Below are positions 16,179-24,167 of a stretch of DNA of 64,000 bases, in pieces (within the stretch, counting starts at the first letter, position 1; every line of letters begins with the position of its first letter). This DNA comes from Anaeromyxobacter oryzae (lineage in GTDB: Bacteria > Myxococcota > Myxococcia > Myxococcales > Anaeromyxobacteraceae): contig NZ_AP025591.1 in NCBI RefSeq assembly GCF_023169945.1, forward strand, positions 4,088,481-4,152,480. The letters run 5' to 3'. The position numbers were made by a program, and so were the translations under genes. The notes under the pieces are model-generated. The model had not been told where the DNA came from. It did no database searches and was given only the letters and a program-made list of their open reading frames with translations.

Positions 16179-16982
16179 GTGGGTGAATGGGTGCTCGACG
16201 CCGCCGCGCTCACCGACCGCGGCACCACGCGCCCGCACAACGAGGACGCCTGCGCGGCGCGGGTCGATCCGGACGGCAACGCCCTCGCGGTGGTCGCGGA
16301 CGGGGTCTCGCTCGCCGCAGCCGGCGAGGTCGCGAGCCAGATGGCCGTCGAGGTGCTGCTGCGCGCCTACGCGGAGGAGCCGGCCACCGCCGCGCCGGGC
16401 CAGCGGCTCTACCGCGCCGTGCAGCAGGCCAACATCGAGCTCTACGACCGCGCCATCGCGGTCCCGGAGCTGCGCGGCATGTCCACCACCCTCACCGCCG
16501 CCGTGGTCGCCGGCGGGGAGCTCACCGCCGTGCACGTCGGCGATTCGCGGCTGTACCTGCTCCGGAACGGCGCCGCCGTCCAGCTCACCAAGGACCACAC
16601 CGTCGCGGCGGAGAAGGTGCGCATGAGGCTGCTCAGCCGCGAGAAGGCGCGCCTCCACCCGGAGCGCAGCGTCCTCACCCGCAGCGTCGGGCGCGAGCTG
16701 ATCGTGAGCCGCGACCGGATCGTCCAGCGGCTCGCGCCGGGGGACATCCTCCTCCTCTGCAGCGACGGGCTCCACGGGGTCCTCGACGACGCCGAGCTAC
16801 CGGCGCTCGTGGGGGAGCGCTTCGCCGCCGAGGCGTGCCGGGCGCTGCTCGACGCGGCCAACGCGCGCGGCACGCCCGACAACCTCAGCGCGGCGGTCGT
16901 GCGGGTCACCGGGGGCGCACCCTTGGCGGGCGAGTCGCCGGAAGGGCTCGGGTCGCGGCTGCGGCGACTGCTCGGTCGCTGA
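16179..16982 (+). CDS. PP2C-family Ser/Thr protein phosphatase
   Basis: Soluble metal-dependent protein phosphatase of 267 residues. PP2C motifs in order: TDRGTTRPHNEDA, VADGVS (in place of the usual ADGMGG), GMSTTLTAAVV, VGDSRLYLLR, LTKDHTV, LLLCSDGLHGVL and TPDNLSAAVV, which supply the metal-binding aspartates. GTG at 16179 has GAGG five nt upstream; a GTG at 16173 is less likely. Divergent from the Ser/Thr kinase gene, so it probably reverses that kinase's phosphorylations. Confidence 0.9.
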   Translation: MGEWVLDAAALTDRGTTRPHNEDACAARVDPDGNALAVVADGVSLAAAGEVASQMAVEVLLRAYAEEPATAAPGQRLYRAVQQANIELYDRAIAVPELRGMSTTLTAAVVAGGELTAVHVGDSRLYLLRNGAAVQLTKDHTVAAEKVRMRLLSREKARLHPERSVLTRSVGRELIVSRDRIVQRLAPGDILLLCSDGLHGVLDDAELPALVGERFAAEACRALLDAANARGTPDNLSAAVVRVTGGAPLAGESPEGLGSRLRRLLGR

Positions 16983-17059
16983 CGGCGCCCGCGCGGCGAC
17001 CCCGGGGCACCGTGCCGCACGGGGCGGCGGGGGCGGGGCCCGCGGTAGGATGTCCCTGG

Positions 17060-18355
17060 ATGGCCCACCTCGAGCCCTACGCCTCGCTCGGCATCGCGCT
17101 CGCCGCCGGCCTCCTCATCGGGCTCGAGCGCGAGCGCTCCCGGCCGGCGGACACCGAGCGCGACTCGTTCCCGGGCGGGGCGCGCACGCACCCGCTCCTC
17201 TCGCTCGGCGCCGCGGTCGCGACCCTCGCCGCGCGCGAGGTGGGGCTCGCCGTGGTGGCGATCCCGTTCGCCGCGATGGTCCTGCTCCTCGCGGTGAACT
17301 ACGCCGGGGACGTGCTCCGGGGCGGGCACCGGGGGATCACCTCCGAGGCCGCGTTCCTGCTCTCGTTCCTGCTCGGCGTCCTCTCGATGACGCGCGGCGT
17401 CCTCGAGCCGCTCGGCACGAAGCTCCTCGTGGTCGCGTCGATCGCGGTGGTCGCGACCTTCCTGCTCTCGTCCAAGACGAAGCTCCACCCGCTCGCGCGC
17501 CGGATCACCGCGGAGGACGCCGCGGCGACGCTCGAGTTCCTCCTCGTCGCGGTCGTCGTCCTGCCGCTGCTGCCGGACCGGACCTACGGGCCGCTCGACG
17601 TCCTGAACCCGTTCCAGATCGGGGTCCTGCTCGTCCTCATCTCCGGGATCTCCTTCGCCGGCTACGCCGCGATCCGGCTCCTCGGGCCTCGGCGCGGCCT
17701 CGGGCTCACCGGGCTCGTGGGCGGCCTCGTCTCGTCCACGGCGGTCACGCTCGCCATGAGCGAACGCGCGAAGGAGCAGCCCGGGCTCGCGCCGTCCGCG
17801 GCGCTCGCGGTGATGCTCGCGTCCACCGTGATGTTCCTCCGCGTGTTCGTCATCGTCGCGGTGGTGAACCCGTCGCTCGAGGCGAAGCTCGCGGCGCCCA
17901 TGCTCGGCGCGGCGGTCGCGGGCGCCGGCGCGAGCCTCGTGCTCTGGCACCGCTCCGAGCGCGCGCGGGGAGACGGGAGCGCGGTCGGGTTCACGAACCC
18001 CTTCGAGCTGGGCGCCGCGGTCTGGTTCGCGCTCGTGTTCGCGGCGGTGCTCCTCGGCTCGAAGGCCGCGACCCTGTACCTCGGGACCGGCGGCACCTAC
18101 GCCGCGGGCGTCCTGGCGGGGACGACGGACGTCGACGCGATCACGCTCTCCATGGCGAAGCTGGCGGGCGCCGGCGTCCGGCCGGAGGTCGCCGCCACGA
18201 CGATCTTCCTCGGCGCCGCGTCCAACACGCTGGTGAAGGGGGTGATGGCGGCGGTCGCCGGCGGCTGGAGGTTCGGCCGGCAGGTGCTCGCGGCACAGCT
18301 CGCCACCCTCGCGGCCGGCACCGCCGGGGTCGCCGCGACGTGGCTCGTCCTCTGA
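17060..18355 (+). CDS. MgtC/SapB-DUF4010 family membrane protein
   Basis: Integral membrane protein of 431 residues. The N-terminus (AAGLLIGLERERS) is the MgtC/SapB signature; the C-terminal two thirds is the DUF4010 domain (LLGPRRGLGLTGLVGGLVSSTAVTLAMSERA, shown here only as a landmark at about 210-240). Proteins of this layout are annotated as putative Mg2+ transport or membrane-stress factors; the real function is not established. ATG at 17060 has a distant AGGA. It follows the phosphatase after 77 bp on the same strand and could be co-transcribed. Confidence 0.8.
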   Translation: MAHLEPYASLGIALAAGLLIGLERERSRPADTERDSFPGGARTHPLLSLGAAVATLAAREVGLAVVAIPFAAMVLLLAVNYAGDVLRGGHRGITSEAAFLLSFLLGVLSMTRGVLEPLGTKLLVVASIAVVATFLLSSKTKLHPLARRITAEDAAATLEFLLVAVVVLPLLPDRTYGPLDVLNPFQIGVLLVLISGISFAGYAAIRLLGPRRGLGLTGLVGGLVSSTAVTLAMSERAKEQPGLAPSAALAVMLASTVMFLRVFVIVAVVNPSLEAKLAAPMLGAAVAGAGASLVLWHRSERARGDGSAVGFTNPFELGAAVWFALVFAAVLLGSKAATLYLGTGGTYAAGVLAGTTDVDAITLSMAKLAGAGVRPEVAATTIFLGAASNTLVKGVMAAVAGGWRFGRQVLAAQLATLAAGTAGVAATWLVL

Positions 18356-18357
18356 GC

Positions 18358-18377
18358 GGCCGCCCGGCCGGGCGGCC
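18358..18377 (+). terminator. GC hairpin after the MgtC-family gene
   Basis: A perfect 20-bp palindrome (8-bp arms around GGCC) directly after the stop codon. No T-run, so its activity as a terminator is uncertain. Confidence 0.5.
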
Positions 18378-18418
18378 CGATCCGCCCGTGCCCATCGTCG
18401 GCTCACGGAGGTGAGCGG

Positions 18419-18598
18419 ATGCCCCAGGGACCGGACGACGAGAAGGACGTGATGACCCCGCAGAAGGCCGCGGACGCGGTGCAGCCGGGCTTGCGGATCG
18501 CCAGCGGCGACGACGATCCGCGCGAGGAGGAGGGCTGGAGCCAGCCCGAGTCCTCGGCGCAGAAGCTCCCGGAGCCTCCCGGCGCCGATCGCCGCTGA
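18419..18598 (+). CDS. Small acidic hypothetical protein (59 aa)
   Basis: A 59-residue frame beginning MPQGPDDEKDVMTPQKAADA and ending PEPPGADRR. The start is supported by an excellent GGAGGTGA five nt before the ATG. The product is hydrophilic, rich in Asp, Glu, Pro and Gln, without a signal peptide or membrane segment and probably disordered. I recognise no family. It precedes another small gene by 68 bp. Confidence 0.6.
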   Translation: MPQGPDDEKDVMTPQKAADAVQPGLRIASGDDDPREEEGWSQPESSAQKLPEPPGADRR

Positions 18599-18666
18599 CC
18601 CCGAAGGTCCGTGCTCCGGGGCGCCGGCGGGTCCATGCTGCCCGCCGGGGGCCCGGAGGACCGATC

Positions 18667-18867
18667 ATGGCGGACAGCACGATGGGCGGCGGCGGGCTGC
18701 AGCCGAGCGGAGAGACGCTGCGCCGCGCGATGCGGTGGCTCGACGATCGCGCCCAGGACGATCCGCGCCTCGACCGCGCCCGCGCCGTCGGCGAGGCCGC
18801 GGTCCGGTTCGACCTGACGCCGCTCGAGGAGGACTTCCTCCTCCGCGAGTGGGCCAGCCGCCGGTAG
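18667..18867 (+). CDS. Small hypothetical protein (66 aa)
   Basis: A 66-residue frame with GGAGGA 6 nt before the ATG. After a Gly-rich start the sequence is charged and helical (RRAMRWLDDRAQDDPRLDRA and FDLTPLEEDFLLREW). No signal peptide and no cysteine. No family recognised. Codon use and GC at third positions look like those of neighbouring real genes. Confidence 0.6.
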   Translation: MADSTMGGGGLQPSGETLRRAMRWLDDRAQDDPRLDRARAVGEAAVRFDLTPLEEDFLLREWASRR

Positions 18868-19038
18868 GCCGCATCGCGCGCTCCGGTAGCCCGCCGGGCG
18901 AGCGCGCGCTCCACCTCTCGGAAACCTCTCGCCGCACTTCCGGCCTCCGCCCCCCAGGGCTCACGGCGTCGCCGGTACGCGCCCTAGCTTTCCCGGAGGG
19001 GGCCGCCGCTCCGCGCGGCCGGGAGGGGGCACGGGATC

Positions 19039-20190
19039 GTGCGGCTCGTGGTGTTCGGGCTGACAGTCAGCTCGTCGTGGGGAAACGGCCATGCCACGTT
19101 GTGGCGTGGCCTCGCCGCCGCGCTGGCCCGGCGGGGCCACGAGCTCGTCTTCTTCGAGAGGGACCAGCCGTGGTACGCGGCGCACCGGGACGCCCCGGCG
19201 CTCGCGGGCGGGGACCTCGTGCTCTACCGCGACCTCGGCGACGTGCGGGCGCGCGCCGAGGCGGAGCTTGCCGGCGCGGACGTGGCGATGGTCACGTCGT
19301 ACTGCCCCGACGCGCTCGTGGCCACCGCGCTCGTCCTCGCGGCGCGCGCGCCCGTCAAGGCGTTCTACGACCTGGACACCGGCGTCACCGTGGAGCGCGC
19401 CCGCGCCGGCGCGCCGGTCGAGTGGCTCGGGCCGCGCGGCCTCCGCGACTTCGACCTCGTGCTCTCGTTCACGGGGGGGCGCGCCCTCTCGGCGCTCAGG
19501 GACCTGCTCGGCGCGCGGAGGGCGGCCCCGCTCCACGGCTCCGTCGATCCCGCCGTTCACCGGCCCGCGGGGCCGCGGCCGGAGCTCGCCGGGGACGTCT
19601 CGTACCTCGGCACCTACGCGGCGTCCCGGCAGGCGGCGCTCGAGGCGCTGTTCGTCCGCCCCGCGGAGCGCCTCGCGGACGGAACGTTCGTGCTCGCCGG
19701 CTCGATGTACGACGGTGCGTTCCCGTGGCGCGACAACATCCGCTACGTCCGCCACCTCGAGCCGGCGCTCCACGCGTCGTTCTTCTGCTCCTCCCCGCTC
19801 ACGGTGTCGGTGACGCGTGCCGAGATGGCGGCGCTCGGCCACTGCCCGTCGGGACGCCTCTTCGAGGCGGCCGCGTGCGGCGTCCCGGTGCTGTCCGACT
19901 GGTTCGAGGGGCTGGACGCATTCTTCACCCCCGGGCGCGAGATCCTGGTGGCGCGGACCACCGACGAGGCGATCGAGGCGATCCGGCTGCCGCGCGAGAC
20001 GCTCCGGCGCATGGGCGCGCGCGCCCGCGAGCGCGCGCTCGACGAGCACACCGCGGACGCGCGGGCACGGGAGCTCGTCGCGCGGTGCGAGCAGGCGGCG
20101 CGCCGCGACCGGGACCACGACGGCGACCGCGTCCCGGGACGACGCGAGCGCGACACACCGTCCCGGCCGACCGACGGAGGAGTCTCCTGA
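19039..20190 (+). CDS. CgeB-like GT-B glycosyltransferase
   Basis: Predicted glycosyltransferase of 383 residues. The N-terminal Rossmann-type half starts with GNGHATLWRGLAAALARRGH; the C-terminal half has CPSGRLFEAAACGVPVLSDW, matching the nucleotide-sugar-binding end of the CgeB/YkvP spore-maturation glycosyltransferase family. Donor and acceptor are unknown. The tail (about 345-383) is Arg/Asp-rich and looks disordered. GTG at 19039 follows GGGAGGGGG. First gene of a four-gene operon in which successive genes overlap by 1 to 4 bp. Confidence 0.75.
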   Translation: MRLVVFGLTVSSSWGNGHATLWRGLAAALARRGHELVFFERDQPWYAAHRDAPALAGGDLVLYRDLGDVRARAEAELAGADVAMVTSYCPDALVATALVLAARAPVKAFYDLDTGVTVERARAGAPVEWLGPRGLRDFDLVLSFTGGRALSALRDLLGARRAAPLHGSVDPAVHRPAGPRPELAGDVSYLGTYAASRQAALEALFVRPAERLADGTFVLAGSMYDGAFPWRDNIRYVRHLEPALHASFFCSSPLTVSVTRAEMAALGHCPSGRLFEAAACGVPVLSDWFEGLDAFFTPGREILVARTTDEAIEAIRLPRETLRRMGARARERALDEHTADARARELVARCEQAARRDRDHDGDRVPGRRERDTPSRPTDGGVS

Positions 20191-20954
20191 TGTGGGGCAT
20201 CGTTCCTGCGGCGGGGGTCGGGAGCCGCATCCAGCCGCTCGCCTTCTCGAAGGAGCTCCTCCCGGTGGGGAGCCGGCTCGTGGACGGGACGGAGCGCCCG
20301 CGCGCCGTCTCGGAGTACCTCGTCGAGCGCATGATCCGGGCGGGCGCGGACCGCCTCTGCTTCGTCATCTCGCCGGGGAAGTCCGACATCGTCGAGTACT
20401 TCGGCGGGAACGTCGCGGGAGCGCGCATCTGCTACGTGGTGCAGCCGCAGCCCGCGGGGCTCTGCGACGCGCTCTTCCGGGCACTCCCGTTCATCGCCCC
20501 GGAGGAGGAGATCCTCGTCGGCCTGCCGGACACGGTGTGGTTCCCCGTGGACGGGTTCCGGGCGCTCCCCGCGGGGCTGTCGTTCCTGCTCTTCCCCGTG
20601 GCGCGGCCGGAGCTGTTCGACGCGGTGATCGCGGATGCCGGCGGCCGCGTGGAAGAGATCGAGGTGAAGGTCGAGCGCCCGCGGACCGGGTGGATCTGGG
20701 GCGGGTTCAGGCTCACCGGCGCGATCCTCGCGGAGCTGCACGCGCTCTTCGAGGAGCGCGGGCGGAAGGACGCGTACGTCGGGACGCTGGTGAACGCGTG
20801 GATCGGCCGGGGCGGGGTCGCGCGCGCGGTCCGGGCCGGGCAGGCGTACGTGGACGTCGGGACGCTGCACGGGTACCACGAGGCGCTCGCGCTCCTGCGG
20901 GAGCTGGGGCGGCCCACGACGCCGGACGGCGGCGCGCCGGGGGTGACGGGATGA
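20190..20954 (+). CDS. Sugar nucleotidyltransferase-like protein
   Basis: NTP_transferase-fold protein of 254 residues. It begins MWGIVPAAGVGSRIQPLAFSK, the GxGxR nucleotide-binding signature of RmlA/GalU-type enzymes, and later has VGLPDTVWFP in the place of the usual catalytic LGD motif. It would activate a sugar phosphate to a nucleotide sugar, although the Lys residues typical of RmlA are only partly evident. ATG overlaps the stop of the glycosyltransferase (TGATG); its own stop overlaps the methyltransferase start (ATGA). Confidence 0.8.
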   Translation: MWGIVPAAGVGSRIQPLAFSKELLPVGSRLVDGTERPRAVSEYLVERMIRAGADRLCFVISPGKSDIVEYFGGNVAGARICYVVQPQPAGLCDALFRALPFIAPEEEILVGLPDTVWFPVDGFRALPAGLSFLLFPVARPELFDAVIADAGGRVEEIEVKVERPRTGWIWGGFRLTGAILAELHALFEERGRKDAYVGTLVNAWIGRGGVARAVRAGQAYVDVGTLHGYHEALALLRELGRPTTPDGGAPGVTG

Positions 20955-21727
20955 GCATGACGCGGGAGGAGATCGAGGCGCGCGTGCGCGCGCTCTCGCC
21001 CTGGTTCCACAACCTCGATCTGGGCGGCGTACGCACGGCGCCGGATCACTTCCTCGGCGACTATCCCGCCATGGTCTGGCGCGCGATCGCGCCGGCCCTG
21101 CCGCAGGATCTCTCCGGGAGGTCGGTGCTCGACATCGGCTGCAACGCCGGCTTCTTCTCGCTCGAGATGAAGCAGCGCGGCGCAGCGCGGGTCCTCGGCG
21201 TCGACTTCGATCCGCGCTACCTCGAGCAGGCGCGGCTCGCGGCGGACGTCGCCGGGCTCGACGTCGAGTTCCGCGAGCTCTCCGTGTACGACGTCGCGCG
21301 TCTCGGCGGAGAGCGGTTCGACGTCGTGCTCTTCATGGGCGTCCTCTACCACCTCCGGCACCCGCTCCTCGCCCTCGACCTGCTCCGCGCGCACGTCGCC
21401 CCGGAGCTGCTCGTGTTCCAGAGCATGATCCGCGGCAGCCAGGGCCGGTTCCCCGCGGCGCCCGACTATCCGTTCGAGGAGCGCGAGGTGTTCGATCACC
21501 CGTCGTGGCCGAAGCTCCACTTCATCGAGCGGAAGTACGCGAACGACGAGACGAACTGGTGGGTGCCGAACCGCGCCTGCGTCGAGGCGATGCTCCGCTC
21601 GGCCGGCTTCGCGCCGTCGCCGGTCGCGGGCACGGAGGTGTACCTGTGCCGGCTCGCGGAGCCGGATCCGTTCGGGGGGCCGGTCTACCCCGCGCGCGAA
21701 GGCCGCTCCGGCGGAGGTGCCCCGTGA
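20951..21727 (+). CDS. SAM-dependent methyltransferase (CmoB-like, TIGR04290-type)
   Basis: Class I methyltransferase of 258 residues. SAM-binding motif I is VLDIGCNAGFFSLEM with a following acidic residue in GVDFDPRY; VVLFMGVLYHLRHPLLALD is motif IV. The sequence resembles the CmoB/DUF1698 group and the TIGR04290 family, which sits in similar sugar-gene clusters. The substrate is probably a sugar or glycan, by context rather than by sequence. ATG at 20951; its stop overlaps the next start by 4 bp (GTGA). Confidence 0.82.
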   Translation: MSMTREEIEARVRALSPWFHNLDLGGVRTAPDHFLGDYPAMVWRAIAPALPQDLSGRSVLDIGCNAGFFSLEMKQRGAARVLGVDFDPRYLEQARLAADVAGLDVEFRELSVYDVARLGGERFDVVLFMGVLYHLRHPLLALDLLRAHVAPELLVFQSMIRGSQGRFPAAPDYPFEEREVFDHPSWPKLHFIERKYANDETNWWVPNRACVEAMLRSAGFAPSPVAGTEVYLCRLAEPDPFGGPVYPAREGRSGGGAP

Positions 21728-22608
21728 TCGAGGCGGTGATGCTCTGGAACGAGCCGAACAACCTCTCGCACTGGGACTTCCAGCTCGACCCCGAGTGGAA
21801 GCAGTTCTCCGCGATGGTCCGGCTCGCCGGCGAGGCCGTGCGCGCGGAGCGCCCCGGGCTGACCCGCGTCCTCGGCGGGACGTCGCCGATCGACGCGAGC
21901 TTCCTGAAGCTCGTCGGCTCGCACGGCGCGCTCGACGAGGTCGACGCGGTGGCGATCCACGGCTTCCCCCTCGACTGGAACCACTGGCAGATCCACGAGT
22001 GGCCGTCGCGCCTCGCCGAGATCACCGCGACCGTGCGCCACCCCGTCTGGATCTCGGAGGTCGGCGTCTCGTCGTTCGGGGCGGAGGAGGTGCAGGACTG
22101 GGGCCTCGGCCGCACCGCGGAGCTCCTCCTCGGGCGCGCGCCGCGGATCCACTGGTACAGCCTCTTCGACCTGCCGCGCGCGTGGCCGGCGACGACGCGT
22201 CACCGGGAGGCGGAGGGCTCGTCCTACTACCGGCACTTCTACATGGGGCTCGTCCGCGAGGACGGGACGCCGAAGCCGGCGCTCCGGCGCTTCGCGCGCC
22301 ACGCGCCCGGGCTCGGGATCTGCCAGTGGTTCCACTTCGAGGATCACCGGCTCGACGCCGGGGTGAAGTGGCTCGAGGAGCTCGGCGTGAAGCACCTGCG
22401 CACGGGGCTCTCCTGGGCGGACAGCTACCGGCCGGGCTGGGAGGCCTGGTTCGACCGCCAGATGAAGGCGCTCGAGCCGTTCGAGGTCACGGTGACGTTC
22501 TGCTTCACCCCCGAGCACCGCGGGATCCGGCCGCACCACACGAGCCCCCCTCGGCAGCCCGAGGAGTACGCGGACTTCTGCGCCCGGATGGTGCGGCGGT
22601 ACGGATAG
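21724..22608 (+). CDS. Glycoside hydrolase-like TIM-barrel protein, apparently permuted
   Basis: Protein of 294 residues related to clan GH-A beta-xylosidase-like hydrolases. The acid/base glutamate is Glu10 in LWNEPNN and the nucleophile is Glu112 in WISEVGVSS, about 100 residues apart as expected. The last 95 residues (from GICQWFHFED, about 199) look like the first strands of the same barrel, which normally precede NEPN, so the order is N-terminal half after C-terminal half. GTG at 21724 overlaps the methyltransferase stop. No signal peptide, so it acts in the cytoplasm or is exported by another route. Confidence 0.72.
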   Translation: MIEAVMLWNEPNNLSHWDFQLDPEWKQFSAMVRLAGEAVRAERPGLTRVLGGTSPIDASFLKLVGSHGALDEVDAVAIHGFPLDWNHWQIHEWPSRLAEITATVRHPVWISEVGVSSFGAEEVQDWGLGRTAELLLGRAPRIHWYSLFDLPRAWPATTRHREAEGSSYYRHFYMGLVREDGTPKPALRRFARHAPGLGICQWFHFEDHRLDAGVKWLEELGVKHLRTGLSWADSYRPGWEAWFDRQMKALEPFEVTVTFCFTPEHRGIRPHHTSPPRQPEEYADFCARMVRRYG

Positions 22609-22669
22609 GCGGAGGAGGCGTCAGGCCCCGGCGCGTCGATCGAGCCCGGGGCACACGCCCGGCGTGACG

Positions 22670-23365
22670 CTAGCGGTTCCGGCCGCGCCCGCCGGAGCGG
22701 CCGCCGCCCTTCCGCCCGGCGCTGGAGCGCCGTGACGTCCCGCGGCTGCCCTTCGTGCCGGTCCGGCTGCGGGACCCGCCCTTCGTGCCGCGCCCGGTCG
22801 AGCCGCGGCCCGAGGTCGACCCGCGGCGCGTCCCCGCCGTCCGGGCCGCCATCGCGCCCGACGCCTGCCGCCGGCCCGACGTCCCGCGCCGCGACGTCGT
22901 ACGGGTGGACGCGCCACGCCGGGTGGTCTTCCCGCGCGAGCCCGTCTTCCGCGCCCCGCGGCCGGTGCTCCGGCCGCGCGTGCCCGACGTCCGCCGGGCC
23001 CGCATCGTGCCGCCGCCGCGGGAGCCGCCGGCCCGCTCCGCCCGCCGGGACGTCTTTCGTCCCTGCGCGCGCGCCTGGGCGGTCTCGCGGCCCACCAGCT
23101 TGTTGAAGCTCGACCGCTGCCCGCGCGCGGTCGTCTCCTCGTAGACGAACGCGAGGTTCGCGTCGTCGAACTTCTGGAACCACTCGTCCCACGAGATCGG
23201 CTCGAGCTTGCCCTCGCCGCTGTAACCCGGGAAGTCGATGCGGATGATGCCGGTCTGATCGCCCCGCGCGGTGGAGGCCACCTGCGTCGGCGTCCCGCCC
23301 CGCTCCTCTGCCCACCGGCGGATCGTGTCGTGATCCGTGGTGGTGCTCGAAACTCGCTGTGCCAT
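22670..23365 (-). CDS. Conserved hypothetical with histone H1-like basic tail
   Basis: Protein of 231 residues. Residues 1-100 form a globular domain (TIRRWAEERGGTPTQVAST, GIIRIDFPGYSGEG, WDEWFQKFDDANLAFVYEE) seen in conserved hypothetical proteins of many bacteria. Residues 100-231 are low-complexity Arg, Gly, Ser and Thr with almost no acidic residue and recurring RGS, TRR and GRG units, like bacterial histone H1-like tails. ATG at 23365 has GGAGGT 7 nt upstream. DNA or RNA binding is an inference from the tail. Confidence 0.75.
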   Translation of the reverse strand: MAQRVSSTTTDHDTIRRWAEERGGTPTQVASTARGDQTGIIRIDFPGYSGEGKLEPISWDEWFQKFDDANLAFVYEETTARGQRSSFNKLVGRETAQARAQGRKTSRRAERAGGSRGGGTMRARRTSGTRGRSTGRGARKTGSRGKTTRRGASTRTTSRRGTSGRRQASGAMAARTAGTRRGSTSGRGSTGRGTKGGSRSRTGTKGSRGTSRRSSAGRKGGGRSGGRGRNR

Positions 23366-23544
23366 GTCGGGTACCTCCGTGAACGCGTACATCCTGCGCA
23401 CCGGGGCTGGCCGGCGGGAGCCCGGTCGCACGCGCCGCGCGCCGGCGCTGCCGGCGTGCGCGCACCGGGAGGCGAGGTCGTGGTTGCGCGCGGCGAGCGG
23501 GGGCTGCACCATGCGCGCGAACCTCTCGATCGGAGCCCATCGAA

Positions 23545-24057
23545 ATGCGCATCGCCATCGTGACCGCCCTCGCCCTCGCCGCCCTCCCCGCCGCCTCGCG
23601 CGCGCAGAACCCCTGGGACGCCGCCAAGAACGTCGCCGGTCGGGCCACCGTGGGGAAGCTCGAGCAGGAGATCAACAAGCGCCTCCTCGACGAAGGGCAC
23701 AAGAACCAGTGCTCCTTCAAGACGGACACGGACGTGCTCGCGCCCGGATGCGACGCGAAGATGAAGCGGCTCGCGAACGCGCTCATCGACGCGAAGAAGA
23801 AGCTCGACTCGTCCGGGGTGAAGAACTTCAAGTTCGTCGTCTCCGGCCACACCGACACGAGCGGCTCCGCCGCGCACAACAAGGAGCTGTCGGCGAAGCG
23901 CGCCGCCGTCGTCGAGAAGGATCTGGTCGCGAAGGGCGTCCCCCGCGACGAGATCGAGTCGGTCGGGATGGGCTCGGAGCGGCCCCTCGTGAAGCCGGAC
24001 GATACGCCGGCGAAGAAGGCGAAGAACCGGCGCTACGAGGTCCAGGTCCGGCTGTAG
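23545..24057 (+). CDS. OmpA-family peptidoglycan-binding protein
   Basis: Exported protein of 170 residues. A Sec signal peptide (1-20, cut after SRA) is followed by a short linker and an OmpA C-terminal domain at about 50-170. Landmarks are VVSGHTDTSGS, the AKRAAVV helix and the Arg in KNRRYEVQV, the residues that hold diaminopimelate in this family. There is no beta-barrel, so it is a free periplasmic or soluble OmpA-like domain. ATG at 23545; a clear terminator follows. Confidence 0.85.
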   Translation: MRIAIVTALALAALPAASRAQNPWDAAKNVAGRATVGKLEQEINKRLLDEGHKNQCSFKTDTDVLAPGCDAKMKRLANALIDAKKKLDSSGVKNFKFVVSGHTDTSGSAAHNKELSAKRAAVVEKDLVAKGVPRDEIESVGMGSERPLVKPDDTPAKKAKNRRYEVQVRL

Positions 24058-24074
24058 CGTCGTCCCCACATCCG

Positions 24075-24107
24075 ACCACCCGGCGCGCCTCTCCGCCGGG
24101 TGGTTTT
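24075..24107 (+). terminator. Rho-independent terminator of the OmpA-family gene
   Basis: Perfect 11-bp stem (24075-24085 with 24094-24104), 8-nt loop, followed by a run of T (24104-24107). Confidence 0.85.
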
Positions 24108-24167
24108 CGCGGCGCGAGCGGCGCAGCGGTCGCGCTATGCTCCCGCCGCACGCAGAGGGGGCCTCGC

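Noticed and set aside
11015..16279. Very long minus-strand open frames (over 1000 codons) across this area and similar ones elsewhere
   Set aside because: They run antisense or out of frame to clear Amt, kinase and permease genes, are Arg/Ala/Pro-rich without domains, and reflect the high GC content, which makes stop codons rare.
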